DNA of 64,000 nucleotides from Mucilaginibacter sp. (GCA_028288305.1 JAQBOA010000008.1:1-64000); one strand, 5' to 3'; shown: positions 1-9,825, counted from the stretch's first letter. Numbers and translations: made by a program. Notes: a model not told the origin generated them from the letters alone.

Positions 1-2
1 CA

Positions 3-917
3 GACCTGCACCAAATTAAAAATGACTGGTTCCCAGGCATATTCCCTATGGTACCCGGCCACGAAATTGTAGGCCGCGTAATTAAAGTGGGAAGCCACGT
101 AAAGAATTTTAAAGTGGGTGACCTGGCTGGTACTGGCTGTATGGTAGACTCCTGCCGTGTGTGTGAAAACTGCAAACAGGATTTGGAACAATATTGTCTT
201 AACGGAGTTTCGTTTACCTACAATGGCCTTGAGCAGGACAAAAAAACACCTACCTATGGTGGCTATTCGAATACCATTGTTGTTAACGAAGACTTTGTGC
301 TTCACCTTAAAGAAGGCGTGGATTTGGCAGCAGTAGCTCCTTTATTATGCGCTGGTATCACTACTTATTCGCCCTTAAGGCATTGGAAAGTAGGGAAAGG
401 GCACAAATTAGCGGTACTTGGTTTAGGTGGACTTGGACACATGGCTGTTAAATTTGGTGTAGCTTTTGGTGCCGATGTTACAGTATTAAGCACATCGCCT
501 AAAAAGGAGGCAGATGCCAAAAAACTTGGCGCACATCATTTTGTTGTGACTACTGACGAAGCGCAGGTAAACGCAGCAAAAGGCTCTTTTGATTTTATAT
601 TGGATACTGTATCTGCAGAACATGATTATAACCTGTACCTGTCTTTACTAAGAACCAACGGGGTTCAAATTTGCGTTGGTGCACCGCCAACACCAGCCCA
701 AATATCAGCATTCAGTTTGCTTGGGGGCAGAAAAAGCCTGGCTGGTTCCAACATTGGCGGTATTAAGGAAACCCAGGAGATGCTGGATTTTTGCGCAGCA
801 AACAATATAGTTTCAGATATTGAAATGATCGATATTAAAGATATCCAAACCGCTTATGACCGCATGCTTAAGGGCGATGTTCGTTACCGGTTTGTAATTG
901 ACATGGCTACTTTGTAG
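3..917 (+). CDS. Zinc-type NAD(P)-dependent alcohol dehydrogenase, 5' truncated by window edge
   Basis: Frame is open upstream of the ATG at 48 (DLHQIKNDWFPGIFPMVPGHEIVGRV). Has the GHE zinc motif, a Cys-rich structural zinc loop (CRVCENCKQDLEQYC) and the Rossmann motif GLGGLGHMAVK. Confidence 0.93.
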   Translation, partial: DLHQIKNDWFPGIFPMVPGHEIVGRVIKVGSHVKNFKVGDLAGTGCMVDSCRVCENCKQDLEQYCLNGVSFTYNGLEQDKKTPTYGGYSNTIVVNEDFVLHLKEGVDLAAVAPLLCAGITTYSPLRHWKVGKGHKLAVLGLGGLGHMAVKFGVAFGADVTVLSTSPKKEADAKKLGAHHFVVTTDEAQVNAAKGSFDFILDTVSAEHDYNLYLSLLRTNGVQICVGAPPTPAQISAFSLLGGRKSLAGSNIGGIKETQEMLDFCAANNIVSDIEMIDIKDIQTAYDRMLKGDVRYRFVIDMATL

Positions 918-928
918 TTAATTTATAA

Positions 929-982
929 AAAACAAAAAGAGCGTTATGCTGGTACATATCAGTATAACGCTCTTTTTGTTTT
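929..982. terminator. Bidirectional rho-independent terminator between the ADH gene and a small acidic ORF
   Basis: Perfect inverted repeat 929-947 / 964-982 (core ACAAAAAGAGCGTTAT ... ATAACGCTCTTTTTGT) with A- and T-rich edges. Confidence 0.8.
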
Positions 983-1252
983 ATTCTTTTCTGGCTGGCT
1001 GATCAAATCATTTTGAGGGCCTGATATTTCTTCTTTTTTGGCATCGGTTTCTGATTGATCATCGCCATTCTGTATGTCATGGAGGTCATCTTCATTTTTA
1101 ATATCTTCTCCGTTTATATCTCCCAAATCATCATCCTGATTATTAGCTTTATCTTCTGGGGGTATAACTGCTTTAACGCTATCCGGATCAATCTGACCAA
1201 AGCTGGATATATTTCCAAGCAGTTCAGCGGTTTCATGAGTGGTTGTTTTCAT
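959..1252 (-). CDS. Small acidic, probably disordered hypothetical protein
   Basis: 97-aa ORF rich in D/E/N/Q. No recognised domain. Confidence 0.5.
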   Translation of the reverse strand: MKTTTHETAELLGNISSFGQIDPDSVKAVIPPEDKANNQDDDLGDINGEDIKNEDDLHDIQNGDDQSETDAKKEEISGPQNDLISQPEKNKTKRALY

Positions 1253-1753
1253 AGCTTTTTTGTTTTTACATATGAAATAAAAGCCGGTTATTTTTAATTG
1301 TTAACTAAAAGCCTAATCAATAGGCGGACGGGAATGAACATAGGTATACCCGTTTATTATCCACCTGCTATCATAAGGACGATTTTCATTATACTTAGTT
1401 ACATTCCTTTCCTTGTGTACCATACATGAACTCAGGCTTATCAGTGCAACTGAAATTATTAAATACTTAATTGTTTTCATGATGATGTTTTATTGAATAA
1501 CAATATTTTGTATGGTCAATTGTTTTAATTAATGCAATTTTCAGTCCAGTAAAATATTTTGAACACATATCAATAGATAATAATTTATAGTAAAGAAAAT
1601 ATATTTGATTCCATCCCGCAGGTAAAACATATTTACTACTTTTAAATTAAATTAAACCTCAGTACCTCTTAACCTATATAGTTATTATTGTCATGTCTCT
1701 ATTTAGCCTATGTTTTACAAAGGACTGTTAACCGGGTGCCCAAAACTTAAGTA

Positions 1754-3994
1754 ATGAAATTTAATAAAAACGTTATAACAATAAATGCGATCGCCATTGT
1801 TTTACTGCTTTCATTTAGCTTTTTGATGTCTTGTAAAAGATCATCTCACCAGGAAATGATTAGCATACTTAAGGAGTTAAATAAAAAACACTACACCGCG
1901 TTAAATCCGTTTACTCCTGAAGCAACCATGGCTTATTATGATTCCTTGCTTAGTACGGGTAATTATAACCAGGATGTTAAGTTGTTTGCTTCAAAAGCGG
2001 CCCTTGCCTTAAAAGTGGGGCAGGAGGAGCAGTCTGTTCAAATTTATCAGGACTTAAGCAGGAGAATTGATTTCATGTCGAATTTTGAAATGCTGCCTGA
2101 TATTGGCATTGCTTATATGCGCCTGGGTGAGCGCAATAATTGCATGCTCAGTCATAACGGTTCTTCATGCATATTCCCAATAAAAGGTGAAGGCGTCCAC
2201 AAAATTAAAACCGGTTCACAAAAAGCTATTGAAACCTACGAAATGATTTTGAGAACCAAGCACGATGATCTCGAATCAAGGTGGTTGCTCAATATTGCAT
2301 TTATGACACTTGGCGGTTATCCAAAAAGCGTACCCCCAGAGTTTTTGATACCTAATTTAGATGCAGATACGGCTTATAAAGTAAAACCATTTACAGATAT
2401 GGCTGCCGATTTGGGCCTGAACATAAATGGCAGGGCAGGCGGCGTTATAGTTGATGATTTTAATAACGACGGTTACCTGGATATCGTTATGTCCGGATGG
2501 GACCTGAGTGATCCAATGCATTATTTTCAAAATAATAAAGATGGTACGTTCAGTGATCTGAGCGAACAAAGCGGACTAAAGGAAATAACAGGCGGATCAA
2601 ATATTCAGCAAACTGATTATAATAACGATGGCAAAATGGACATTTTTGTTTTACGCGGCGGTTGGAATACCGGAGGATTTGGAAACCAGCCAAGTTCATT
2701 GCTGCGAAACAACGGAGATGGTACTTTTACTGATGTAACTATACCCGCCGGCTTACTTTTTTACCATCCTACTCAAACAGCTGTTTGGGCTGATTTTAAT
2801 AATGATGGCTGGATTGATGTATTTATCGGAGACGAAAATTTAAATGATAAGGGCGGCAAACACACCTGTATGTTATATATCAACAATCATGATGGCACCT
2901 TTACCAATGTAGCAAAAAGCGCTCATTGCGACATTACGAACTATGTAAAAGCAGTAACATCAGCTGATTTTAACAACGATGGATGGCCCGATATATTTAT
3001 ATCCACAATGGATGGTAAAAAATACCTGCTAAAAAACAAAGGTAAAGGAGGAAAAGCTGTAGATTTTGAAGATGTTACCGAAAAATCGGGCATTGGCATT
3101 AATAAGGAAAGTACATTTACTACCTGGTTTTATGATTATAATAATGATGGTTGGCCTGATATAATGGTGGCTAATTATTATTTTGATAAAGGCTTAGGAA
3201 CCTATGCCGCTGCTGAAGCATTAGGCAAACCCATACCTGATGCCGGTAATATTTTTCTGTACAGGAACAATCATGACGGTACTTTTACTAATGTTACTAA
3301 AGATGCAGGTCTGAACAAAGTGGTTTTCACAATGGGGGCCAATTTTGGCGATATTGATAATGACGGTTACCCGGATATGTATTTTGGAACAGGCAACCCT
3401 GATTTTAAATCGCTGGTGCCTAATAAATTATTTAAGAATATTGACGGGAAAAAATTTGCAGACGTTACTACCTCTTCGCGAACCGGTAATTTGCAAAAAG
3501 GGCATGGAGTAGCGTTTGCCGATTTCAGAAATACCGGCATACAGGATATTTTTATAGAAATGGGCGGCGCATATAAAGGCGACTCTTATACGAGTTCATT
3601 GTATGTTAATCCCGGCCAGGGGAATAATAACTGGATCAGCTTAAAACTGGAAGGCGTAAAAGCAAACAAAGCGGCCATAGGCAGCCGTATCAAGGTAACT
3701 TTTACAGACAATGGCATAAAACGAAGTGTTTACAAGGATGTTAATTCCGGAGGCAGCTTTGGATCTTCACCTTTACGACAGGAGATTGGTATAGGGCAGG
3801 CGAAATCAATTGACGAAATTGAAATAAAATGGGCGGGCAGTCAAACAATTCAATATTTTAAAAATATTGCGCCCAACCAATTTCTGCACATTACAGAAGG
3901 CAACATGCATCCTGAAGTTATTCATTTGAAAAAATTAAACTTTAAACACAAAGAAACTTCTATGCAAATGCCGATGTCTGCCAGCATGAAATAA
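1754..3994 (+). CDS. FG-GAP/VCBS-repeat lipoprotein with C-terminal ASPIC/UnbV-type domain
   Basis: Lipobox-like N-terminus (LSFSFLMSC). Repeated DFNNDGWPDIF Ca-binding-like motifs. C-terminal GSRIKVTF...YKDVNSGGSFGSSPLRQEIGIG. Confidence 0.88.
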   Translation: MKFNKNVITINAIAIVLLLSFSFLMSCKRSSHQEMISILKELNKKHYTALNPFTPEATMAYYDSLLSTGNYNQDVKLFASKAALALKVGQEEQSVQIYQDLSRRIDFMSNFEMLPDIGIAYMRLGERNNCMLSHNGSSCIFPIKGEGVHKIKTGSQKAIETYEMILRTKHDDLESRWLLNIAFMTLGGYPKSVPPEFLIPNLDADTAYKVKPFTDMAADLGLNINGRAGGVIVDDFNNDGYLDIVMSGWDLSDPMHYFQNNKDGTFSDLSEQSGLKEITGGSNIQQTDYNNDGKMDIFVLRGGWNTGGFGNQPSSLLRNNGDGTFTDVTIPAGLLFYHPTQTAVWADFNNDGWIDVFIGDENLNDKGGKHTCMLYINNHDGTFTNVAKSAHCDITNYVKAVTSADFNNDGWPDIFISTMDGKKYLLKNKGKGGKAVDFEDVTEKSGIGINKESTFTTWFYDYNNDGWPDIMVANYYFDKGLGTYAAAEALGKPIPDAGNIFLYRNNHDGTFTNVTKDAGLNKVVFTMGANFGDIDNDGYPDMYFGTGNPDFKSLVPNKLFKNIDGKKFADVTTSSRTGNLQKGHGVAFADFRNTGIQDIFIEMGGAYKGDSYTSSLYVNPGQGNNNWISLKLEGVKANKAAIGSRIKVTFTDNGIKRSVYKDVNSGGSFGSSPLRQEIGIGQAKSIDEIEIKWAGSQTIQYFKNIAPNQFLHITEGNMHPEVIHLKKLNFKHKETSMQMPMSASMK

Positions 3995-4015
3995 CCATGA
4001 TTTACAATAAACCCG

Positions 4016-4315
4016 CTAAAGCGGCTTGATTGTTCCGGTCATATTAATAAACTCTCCATCAGGATGGGTCCAATTCATATAAACTTTCTTGTTTTTATGA
4101 TCCTGTATTTGCGTTATGGTATTACCATTAGCTTCCTTCCAGGTCAGCAGGAACAATTTTGGTCTTAGTTTGGTGAGTTTGATAGTTACCGTTTCCGTTG
4201 TGTTCGTTTTAGGGCCTTTGGTGATAGTGAAGGCCAATGAAGTTGCGCTTTGGATGTCCAAAACGGCTTTAGCCATTCCAAAGTCCACTAAAAATTTATT
4301 GCCGATGATTTGCAT
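4016..4315 (-). CDS. Hypothetical protein, possibly MoaF-like small beta-barrel
   Basis: 99-aa ORF between same-strand neighbours. Motif FLLTWKEANGNTITQIQDHKNKKVYMNWTHPDG. Confidence 0.6.
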   Translation of the reverse strand: MQIIGNKFLVDFGMAKAVLDIQSATSLAFTITKGPKTNTTETVTIKLTKLRPKLFLLTWKEANGNTITQIQDHKNKKVYMNWTHPDGEFINMTGTIKPL

Positions 4316-4326
4316 AACTTCATTAA

Positions 4327-4833
4327 TCAGGATTTAAAATTCTTGTCATCAGCTGAAGGCCCATAGATTGACGGTACAGCGATATCATTTAGCCGCATAT
4401 AAACTGTTAGCTGTCCACGGTGATGCACCAGGTGGTTAATTGTCGATTCCACCTGTGTTTTTTTAGGAGAACTTAACAATTCCAGGCCGTTCATCTTGAG
4501 ATAAAACGTTTCGGCCAATTCACCTTCTTTAATCGTTAAAAGGGTTTCTTTGGCTTCCACCATGTTCTTTTTAAAATGATCTACCAGGTCCTGCGTGGTT
4601 TTTGGCTTGATATGCTGGAAAGTAGCAAAATCGATTTCAGAATATTTAATAATATGGGTTATCCAAAGTGGAATTTCGGCTACAAGCAGGGCCAGGTAAC
4701 CCATTTCCATAGACTTTTCATGAGGTTTCCAACCAAACAGTGGAGGAGGGATACGTTCCAGACATTTTATACTTGCGGGTGATTCAGCCTCCAGTTCTTT
4801 GGCAAATTCCCGGCCAAACATAACATCGTTCAT
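4327..4833 (-). CDS. DinB family protein
   Basis: Conserved His pattern (NHLVHHRGQLTVYMRL) and overall DinB-like layout. Confidence 0.85.
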   Translation of the reverse strand: MNDVMFGREFAKELEAESPASIKCLERIPPPLFGWKPHEKSMEMGYLALLVAEIPLWITHIIKYSEIDFATFQHIKPKTTQDLVDHFKKNMVEAKETLLTIKEGELAETFYLKMNGLELLSSPKKTQVESTINHLVHHRGQLTVYMRLNDIAVPSIYGPSADDKNFKS

Positions 4834-5042
4834 AAGTCTGAATTTTAAGTGATTGCTAATAGCCTATAACAACTATTGGTTTAAATGGTTTAGACTGAAG
4901 TCTTTAATATCTATATTATATTATTTAGACTCATTTCTATATATTGGAATTAAATATTAGAAATCCAAACCAACGGAATTATAAATTAAAAGCCCCCAGA
5001 AACTACTCCGAAGGCCTTTCAAAATTGAAAATTTTAATAAAC

Positions 5043-6419
5043 TCATTCACCTCTCTTCAACCCAAATTTCTCTATCTTGCTATATAAGTGGCTGCGTTGT
5101 ATATCAATATCGTCGGCGGTTTTTGAAACGTTCCAATTATTTTTTTCCAGTTTGAATTTAATATACTCGCGTTCGGCGTAATCTTTATATTCCTGGAAGT
5201 TTGCAAACTGGTCGAAATCTGTTTGCGGCGCAGCATGTCCGTTGGTAACCAAAGTTGGCGACGATGGATTTGCAAAGGCTCTTACATCACCATCGGTAAT
5301 GGTTTTATCGCTTAGTATGATCAGGCGCTCTACCATGTTTCTTAGTTCACGGATATTACCTGTCCACGGTAATGCTTTCAGGGCATCAAGGGCCGCGTCT
5401 GATATCTTTTTTACCGGCATGCCATAATCATTGCATATCTCATCCAAAAAGTTTTGGGTAAGCAATGCAATATCATCCTTACGGTCGGTTAGCGGTGGCA
5501 CATGGATTAAAATAACACTCAGGCGGTGATATAAGTCCATACGGAAATTACCGGCTTCAATTTCTTTTAACAGGTCCTTATTGGTAGCCGCTACAACGCG
5601 TACATCCACTTCAATTTCCTTTTCGCCGCCAACACGGGTAATTTTATTTTCCTGCAGGGCACGCAGTACCTTTGCCTGTGTAGACTGACTCATGTCCCCA
5701 ATCTCATCCAAAAAAAGCGTACCGCCATTTGCAGATTCAAACTTACCTATACGTTGTTTTATGGCAGAGGTGAAAGAACCCTTTTCATGGCCGAACAACT
5801 CACTTTCAATCAGTTCGGAAGGTATGGCTGCGCAGTTAACTTCAATAAGCGGAGCATTTGACCGGTGTGATTTTTCGTGCAGCCAGCGTGCTACCAGTTC
5901 CTTTCCGCTGCCGTTTGCACCGGTGATTAGTACACGTGCATCGGTAGGGGCTACACGGTCAATAGTTTCTTTTATTTTTAATATCGTCTGTGATTCACCC
6001 AAAATAGGGCGCACCTTTGCAACCCTGCGTTTTAATACCTTGGCTTCGGTAACCAAACTTCCCCTGTCCAACGCATTGCGAACGGTAATAAGCAGGCGGT
6101 TTAAGTCTGGCGGTTTTGAAATAAAGTCAAAAGCACCTTTTTTGCTGGCCTCAACCGCTGTTTCAACCGTCCCATGACCGGATATCATAATAAACGGCAG
6201 ATCAGGTTTATAGGCCAATCCTTCGGTCAGCACTTCCATGCCGTCCATGCGGTTCATTTTTATATCACAAAGAACAAGGTCGTAGTCGTTCTTTTTGATC
6301 AGTTCCAGGCCATCAATTCCATTATCAATATCCTCAACTACATAATCCTCGTATTCTAATATCTCGCGTAAGGTACTACGTATTGAACGCTCATCGTCAA
6401 TTATTAAAATTTTAGCCAT
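5043..6419 (-). CDS. Sigma-54-dependent response regulator (NtrC family)
   Basis: REC domain (ILIIDDERSIRSTLREIL), AAA+ domain (GANGSGKELVARWLHEKS, GAFTGA-like ELFGHEKGSFTSA), Fis-type HTH C-terminus. Confidence 0.96.
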   Translation of the reverse strand: MAKILIIDDERSIRSTLREILEYEDYVVEDIDNGIDGLELIKKNDYDLVLCDIKMNRMDGMEVLTEGLAYKPDLPFIMISGHGTVETAVEASKKGAFDFISKPPDLNRLLITVRNALDRGSLVTEAKVLKRRVAKVRPILGESQTILKIKETIDRVAPTDARVLITGANGSGKELVARWLHEKSHRSNAPLIEVNCAAIPSELIESELFGHEKGSFTSAIKQRIGKFESANGGTLFLDEIGDMSQSTQAKVLRALQENKITRVGGEKEIEVDVRVVAATNKDLLKEIEAGNFRMDLYHRLSVILIHVPPLTDRKDDIALLTQNFLDEICNDYGMPVKKISDAALDALKALPWTGNIRELRNMVERLIILSDKTITDGDVRAFANPSSPTLVTNGHAAPQTDFDQFANFQEYKDYAEREYIKFKLEKNNWNVSKTADDIDIQRSHLYSKIEKFGLKRGE

Positions 6420-6568
6420 CTTTTATTATATTCAGGAATAGTATATACAGGAATAGTATATAATAGGTGCGAATATATATAATTGTATAGAAAAACAAAC
6501 ACAATTTTAATTGATTTTGTGAATAGTTTATTGGTGGATGGTCTTAAATGATTAGTTATTATTTTATT

Positions 6569-6619
6569 GGTTGAACCACCCGGTACACCCGGAACAGGGT
6601 GGCACAGGGTGGTTCAACC
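6569..6619. repeat. Hairpin, perfect 13-bp inverted repeat
   Basis: GGTTGAACCACCC (6569-6581) / GGGTGGTTCAACC (6607-6619). Confidence 0.8.
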
Positions 6620-6713
6620 GGCACAGCTGAGTATTGCGTCGATGATTTGCCGACGGTAATAATGTTAAGTTGCTCATTTTTACCAACTTGCAGCGAATAT
6701 GGCTAATGGTGAA

Positions 6714-6890
6714 TCAATGTCGTTTACTTAAGGGAAAAGAGCAAATAATTGTTCATAAAAAAATTGGTTGCCTCACCCTGCCCTCTCCAAAGGAGAAGGT
6801 TCTAAAAAAGAGCGAAGTTAAGTCCTCTCCTTTGGAGAGGATTTAGGTGAGGCCAAACTGCCAGGTTAACCCTTAAGTAAACGACATTGA
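6714..6890. repeat. MITE-like palindromic element with 21-bp terminal inverted repeats and inner cloverleaf repeat
   Basis: TCAATGTCGTTTACTTAAGGG (6714-6734) is the exact reverse complement of 6870-6890. Inner GCCTCACC (6770-6777) / GGTGAGGC (6846-6853) with CCTCTCCTTTGGAGAGG (6824-6840). Confidence 0.8.
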
Positions 6891-6898
6891 ATAATAAA

Positions 6899-8488
6899 TC
6901 ACTCAATAGTCACCTTTTTTATATAATAGGTATCTTCATCTATCACCGGCAAGGTTTTACTGCTTACTAATAAACCTTTGCTGTCAATTATCATACGCTT
7001 GGTTCCGCTATCTGTAGTCACATCGATAGGGAGGGGGATACTCATATTTTGAAGCTGAACCTGGTACTTATTACCGGGCAATTCCTTGATATGAACCTGC
7101 AGCTTATCTATACTCCGTATATATAAATCAAACAGAGGTTTTAAATCCCGGCCTGATTCACGACTAAAAAACTGCTCCACATCATCGGTATTTACAAAAT
7201 TGTCATAAGTGTATTGCGGAGAGGTAACAAACTTTTTAAGCGCCGGAAAAAATACACTATCGCCAATTACATACCGGATGGTATGCATAAAAAAAGCACC
7301 TTTGCCGTAAATATCACCATTATAAGCAGCTTCCTCATCAATGTCCTTACCCATTACTATCGGGATTTTATTGCCGAAATGAGAAGCTGCATTTTGGAAA
7401 TATTTAATATAAGCTTTTTCACCATCAAATTCCCTTATGTATAATGCATCGCCATAGGTACATATGCCTTCATGTATCCAGTAATCGGCCCAATCTTTTG
7501 CAGTTACCTTGTTACCCCACCATTCATGCCCGAATTCGTGATGCATCAGCCAGTCGTAATCTTCACCGCCAACTTTTGTGTAACGGAATTTATTGCCATA
7601 AGCGTTCATGGTTTGGTGCTCCATACCCAGGTGCGGCGTTTCCACAATTCCGATTTTTTCCTTTACCCATGGATATTCGCCGAAATATTTTTCCTGTTCG
7701 TGGATGGTTTTTTCAAATACGTCAAGGTGGTGTTCGGCTTTATCAGCATGCACATTCAGTACATAAAATTGAATGGGCACTGTATTGCCGTCAATGGTTT
7801 TATATGGTCGGCTAACCACTTTATAATCGCCTGCATTAAAAATAATGCTGTAATTATTGATGGTATAATTTGTTTTCCAATGATAGGTAGCAGTAGCTTC
7901 ATGTTTTGTTACTTTTTGCAATAAACCAGGCCCTGCAACAACCAGGTCTTTTGGTACGGTGATCATCATATCAACCCCTTCATTAGGTTCATCAGAAGGG
8001 TGGTCTTTACAAGGAAAATATAATTTACCGCCTGTACCTTCAGCAGTAATAGCCATCCACGGGTGACCTGTTGAATCTCTCGACCATATAAAACCATCGT
8101 CCCATGGCGGTCTGCGGGCCACATGCGGCTTGCCGCCATAAAATACTTTTATGCTTGCCTTACCTGCAGGCAGCTCATCATTGAGATTAATCCTGATGAG
8201 ATTGTTTTTATAATCATAAGGTTCATTTTTATTATTTACAAGTACCTGTTTCACGTTAAGAGAATCAAGCAGGTCAAACAGCAGCACTTTTGTGGGCCTC
8301 GCCATAATCACGTCAATTACTGTATAGCCATCAATTGATTTTTGATTAAAGTCAACATTCAGGGCAATGGTATAATGCCTTACATCCATTATGGCCTGTT
8401 CGGGCTTTAGTTTACCGCCGGAGGTGAGGGTTTGGGCTTGTAATTGGTTACTGGCTAATAACAAAAAGAAAATGATAAACTTTCGCAT
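6899..8488 (-). CDS. M1 family metallopeptidase (secreted)
   Basis: Signal peptide; HEFGHEWWGN zinc motif; GMEHQTMNAYG (GAMEN-like). Confidence 0.94.
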   Translation of the reverse strand: MRKFIIFFLLLASNQLQAQTLTSGGKLKPEQAIMDVRHYTIALNVDFNQKSIDGYTVIDVIMARPTKVLLFDLLDSLNVKQVLVNNKNEPYDYKNNLIRINLNDELPAGKASIKVFYGGKPHVARRPPWDDGFIWSRDSTGHPWMAITAEGTGGKLYFPCKDHPSDEPNEGVDMMITVPKDLVVAGPGLLQKVTKHEATATYHWKTNYTINNYSIIFNAGDYKVVSRPYKTIDGNTVPIQFYVLNVHADKAEHHLDVFEKTIHEQEKYFGEYPWVKEKIGIVETPHLGMEHQTMNAYGNKFRYTKVGGEDYDWLMHHEFGHEWWGNKVTAKDWADYWIHEGICTYGDALYIREFDGEKAYIKYFQNAASHFGNKIPIVMGKDIDEEAAYNGDIYGKGAFFMHTIRYVIGDSVFFPALKKFVTSPQYTYDNFVNTDDVEQFFSRESGRDLKPLFDLYIRSIDKLQVHIKELPGNKYQVQLQNMSIPLPIDVTTDSGTKRMIIDSKGLLVSSKTLPVIDEDTYYIKKVTIE

Positions 8489-8709
8489 GTTAGATTAATT
8501 GCTATAAAGTAATTGGGATTCCACTGTTTTTATGTCTATACGAAACGGTATATACCGGTATATGTAAGTTGTATAACGAAGAATTCAAATACATCACTCA
8601 AAGATACACCAATAATGATAAAACCGGGTTTACAGGCCAGGTAATCATGAACTTTACCATTTTGCAGTTCAGGAGGAGCAACGATTCAGCGTATCACAAG
8701 TATATTCCC

Positions 8710-9386
8710 CCGCCGGTTCAGGCGTCCCGCTTGAACCCAAACCGTTGTCAGCGTCCCGCTGACGTCACCAAATGATCTTCAGCGGACTTTCAGGGTTCGC
8801 ACTGCTATACCAATACTCATGAGCCGAACCGACAAACCCGGCCCTTACTGGATTTTCATGGGTATAATCAATTTTTTGCTCGATTACGGCTGGTGTGTAA
8901 AGCAAAACCGGGTAATTTCCATTCTGCCAAAATTGATGATTTTCATTTAGTGGATTGTATTTTCCGGCCCGGTCAAAAGCTTTCAACATCCAATCCCGCC
9001 GGCTTTCCTGAACGTTGCCCGTAATCATCTTGTAAAGCTCTTTTGAAGTGAAGCTTTTAAAGCGTCCCAGTACATCGCCCAGTGAACCACCCGTAACATT
9101 AGCAACCATGTGGATATGATTAGTCATGATGACATAGACGTAAATATTAAGGTTTGCGTTTTGCTGGCACCAGGCCAGGTTTGCAATGATAAAATCGCAG
9201 TAATAGCGGCGGGTGAATACATCTATCCAGTCGACTACGGTTAAGGTGACGAAGTAAAGTTCGTCGGTTGAGGCATTGCGTTGCATGGTAATAAATGTGC
9301 GGAATATTTTCTGACATCGCAAGCGGGTTATTGTAAGCGAGACGCTTACATTTGTTTGGGTTCAAGCGGGACGCCTGAACCGGCGG
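8710..9386. mobile_element. RAYT/REP unit: REP-associated tyrosine transposase gene bracketed by inverted palindromic repeats
   Basis: Perfect 33-bp inverted repeats 8710-8742 / 9354-9386 (CCGCCGGTTCAGGCGTCCCGCTTGAACCCAAAC). Extra hairpins GTCAGCGtccCGCTGAC near 8747-8763 and TGTAAGCGagaCGCTTACA 9332-9350. Confidence 0.88.
8765..9322 (-). CDS. REP-associated tyrosine transposase (Y1_Tnp, IS200-like)
   Basis: HUH-type motif VIMTNHIHMVA; ENPVRAGFV near the C-terminus; typical size. A more downstream start (MQRNASTDELYFVTLTVVDW) is likely. Confidence 0.92.
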   Translation of the reverse strand: MRCQKIFRTFITMQRNASTDELYFVTLTVVDWIDVFTRRYYCDFIIANLAWCQQNANLNIYVYVIMTNHIHMVANVTGGSLGDVLGRFKSFTSKELYKMITGNVQESRRDWMLKAFDRAGKYNPLNENHQFWQNGNYPVLLYTPAVIEQKIDYTHENPVRAGFVGSAHEYWYSSANPESPLKIIW

Positions 9387-9526
9387 AACAGCGGTAAGTA
9401 TAAGTGAAGGTAGTAAATTTTTAGCGATCCATGTATTTCCTCATTCTTAATACAGCATTTTAATTATTATTCAATATTAAATATCTTGTAAATTTAAAAA
9501 AAGCGGGTACCTCGTTATTTTTGCAC

Positions 9527-9690
9527 CTCGCGCTAGGGAAGGAAGGCAACTTCGGACGATTATGCCTGTAGACTAAGTGTAAACGGATTACATCCAATCA
9601 CGCAAAAGTCTTAAATTCTCCAAAAGTTCGGGATTTGTCCTGCTCCGCCTGCAAAGAAAGTACGGTAATAGCGCCTTACCATAGCCCGGT
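9527..9690 (+). ncRNA. Candidate structured ncRNA of unknown family
   Basis: No convincing ORF. TAnnTTTG-type -7 element TATTTTTG at 9516-9523. 5' end GCTAGGGAAGG (9532-9542) can pair with CCTTACCATAGC (9674-9685). Internal hairpin TGTAAacggaTTACA. Confidence 0.3.
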
Positions 9691-9825
9691 TTATTCACAA
9701 TTATATTTAACTGGCGCAAAAAACCCCCTATAATGGCATTTATGCCCCTCCTCGAATCAAATTATAGATCATAATTTCATTGTAGAATATTACATACAAT
9801 AAAGTATGGCAATTAATCCCTAAAT

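Noticed and set aside
5692-6177. 161-aa ORF antisense to the sigma-54 regulator
   Set aside because: Shadow ORF opposite strongly conserved REC/AAA+ coding sequence; no domain-like features.
7444-7924. Overlapping plus-strand ORFs opposite the M1 peptidase
   Set aside because: Antisense to the HEXXH catalytic region; low-complexity Cys/Phe-rich translations typical of shadow frames.
9527-9690. Considered as tmRNA or RNase P RNA
   Set aside because: No tRNA-like ends or tag ORF, and none of the conserved RNase P core strings (e.g. GAGGAAAGUCC). Left as an unassigned candidate.
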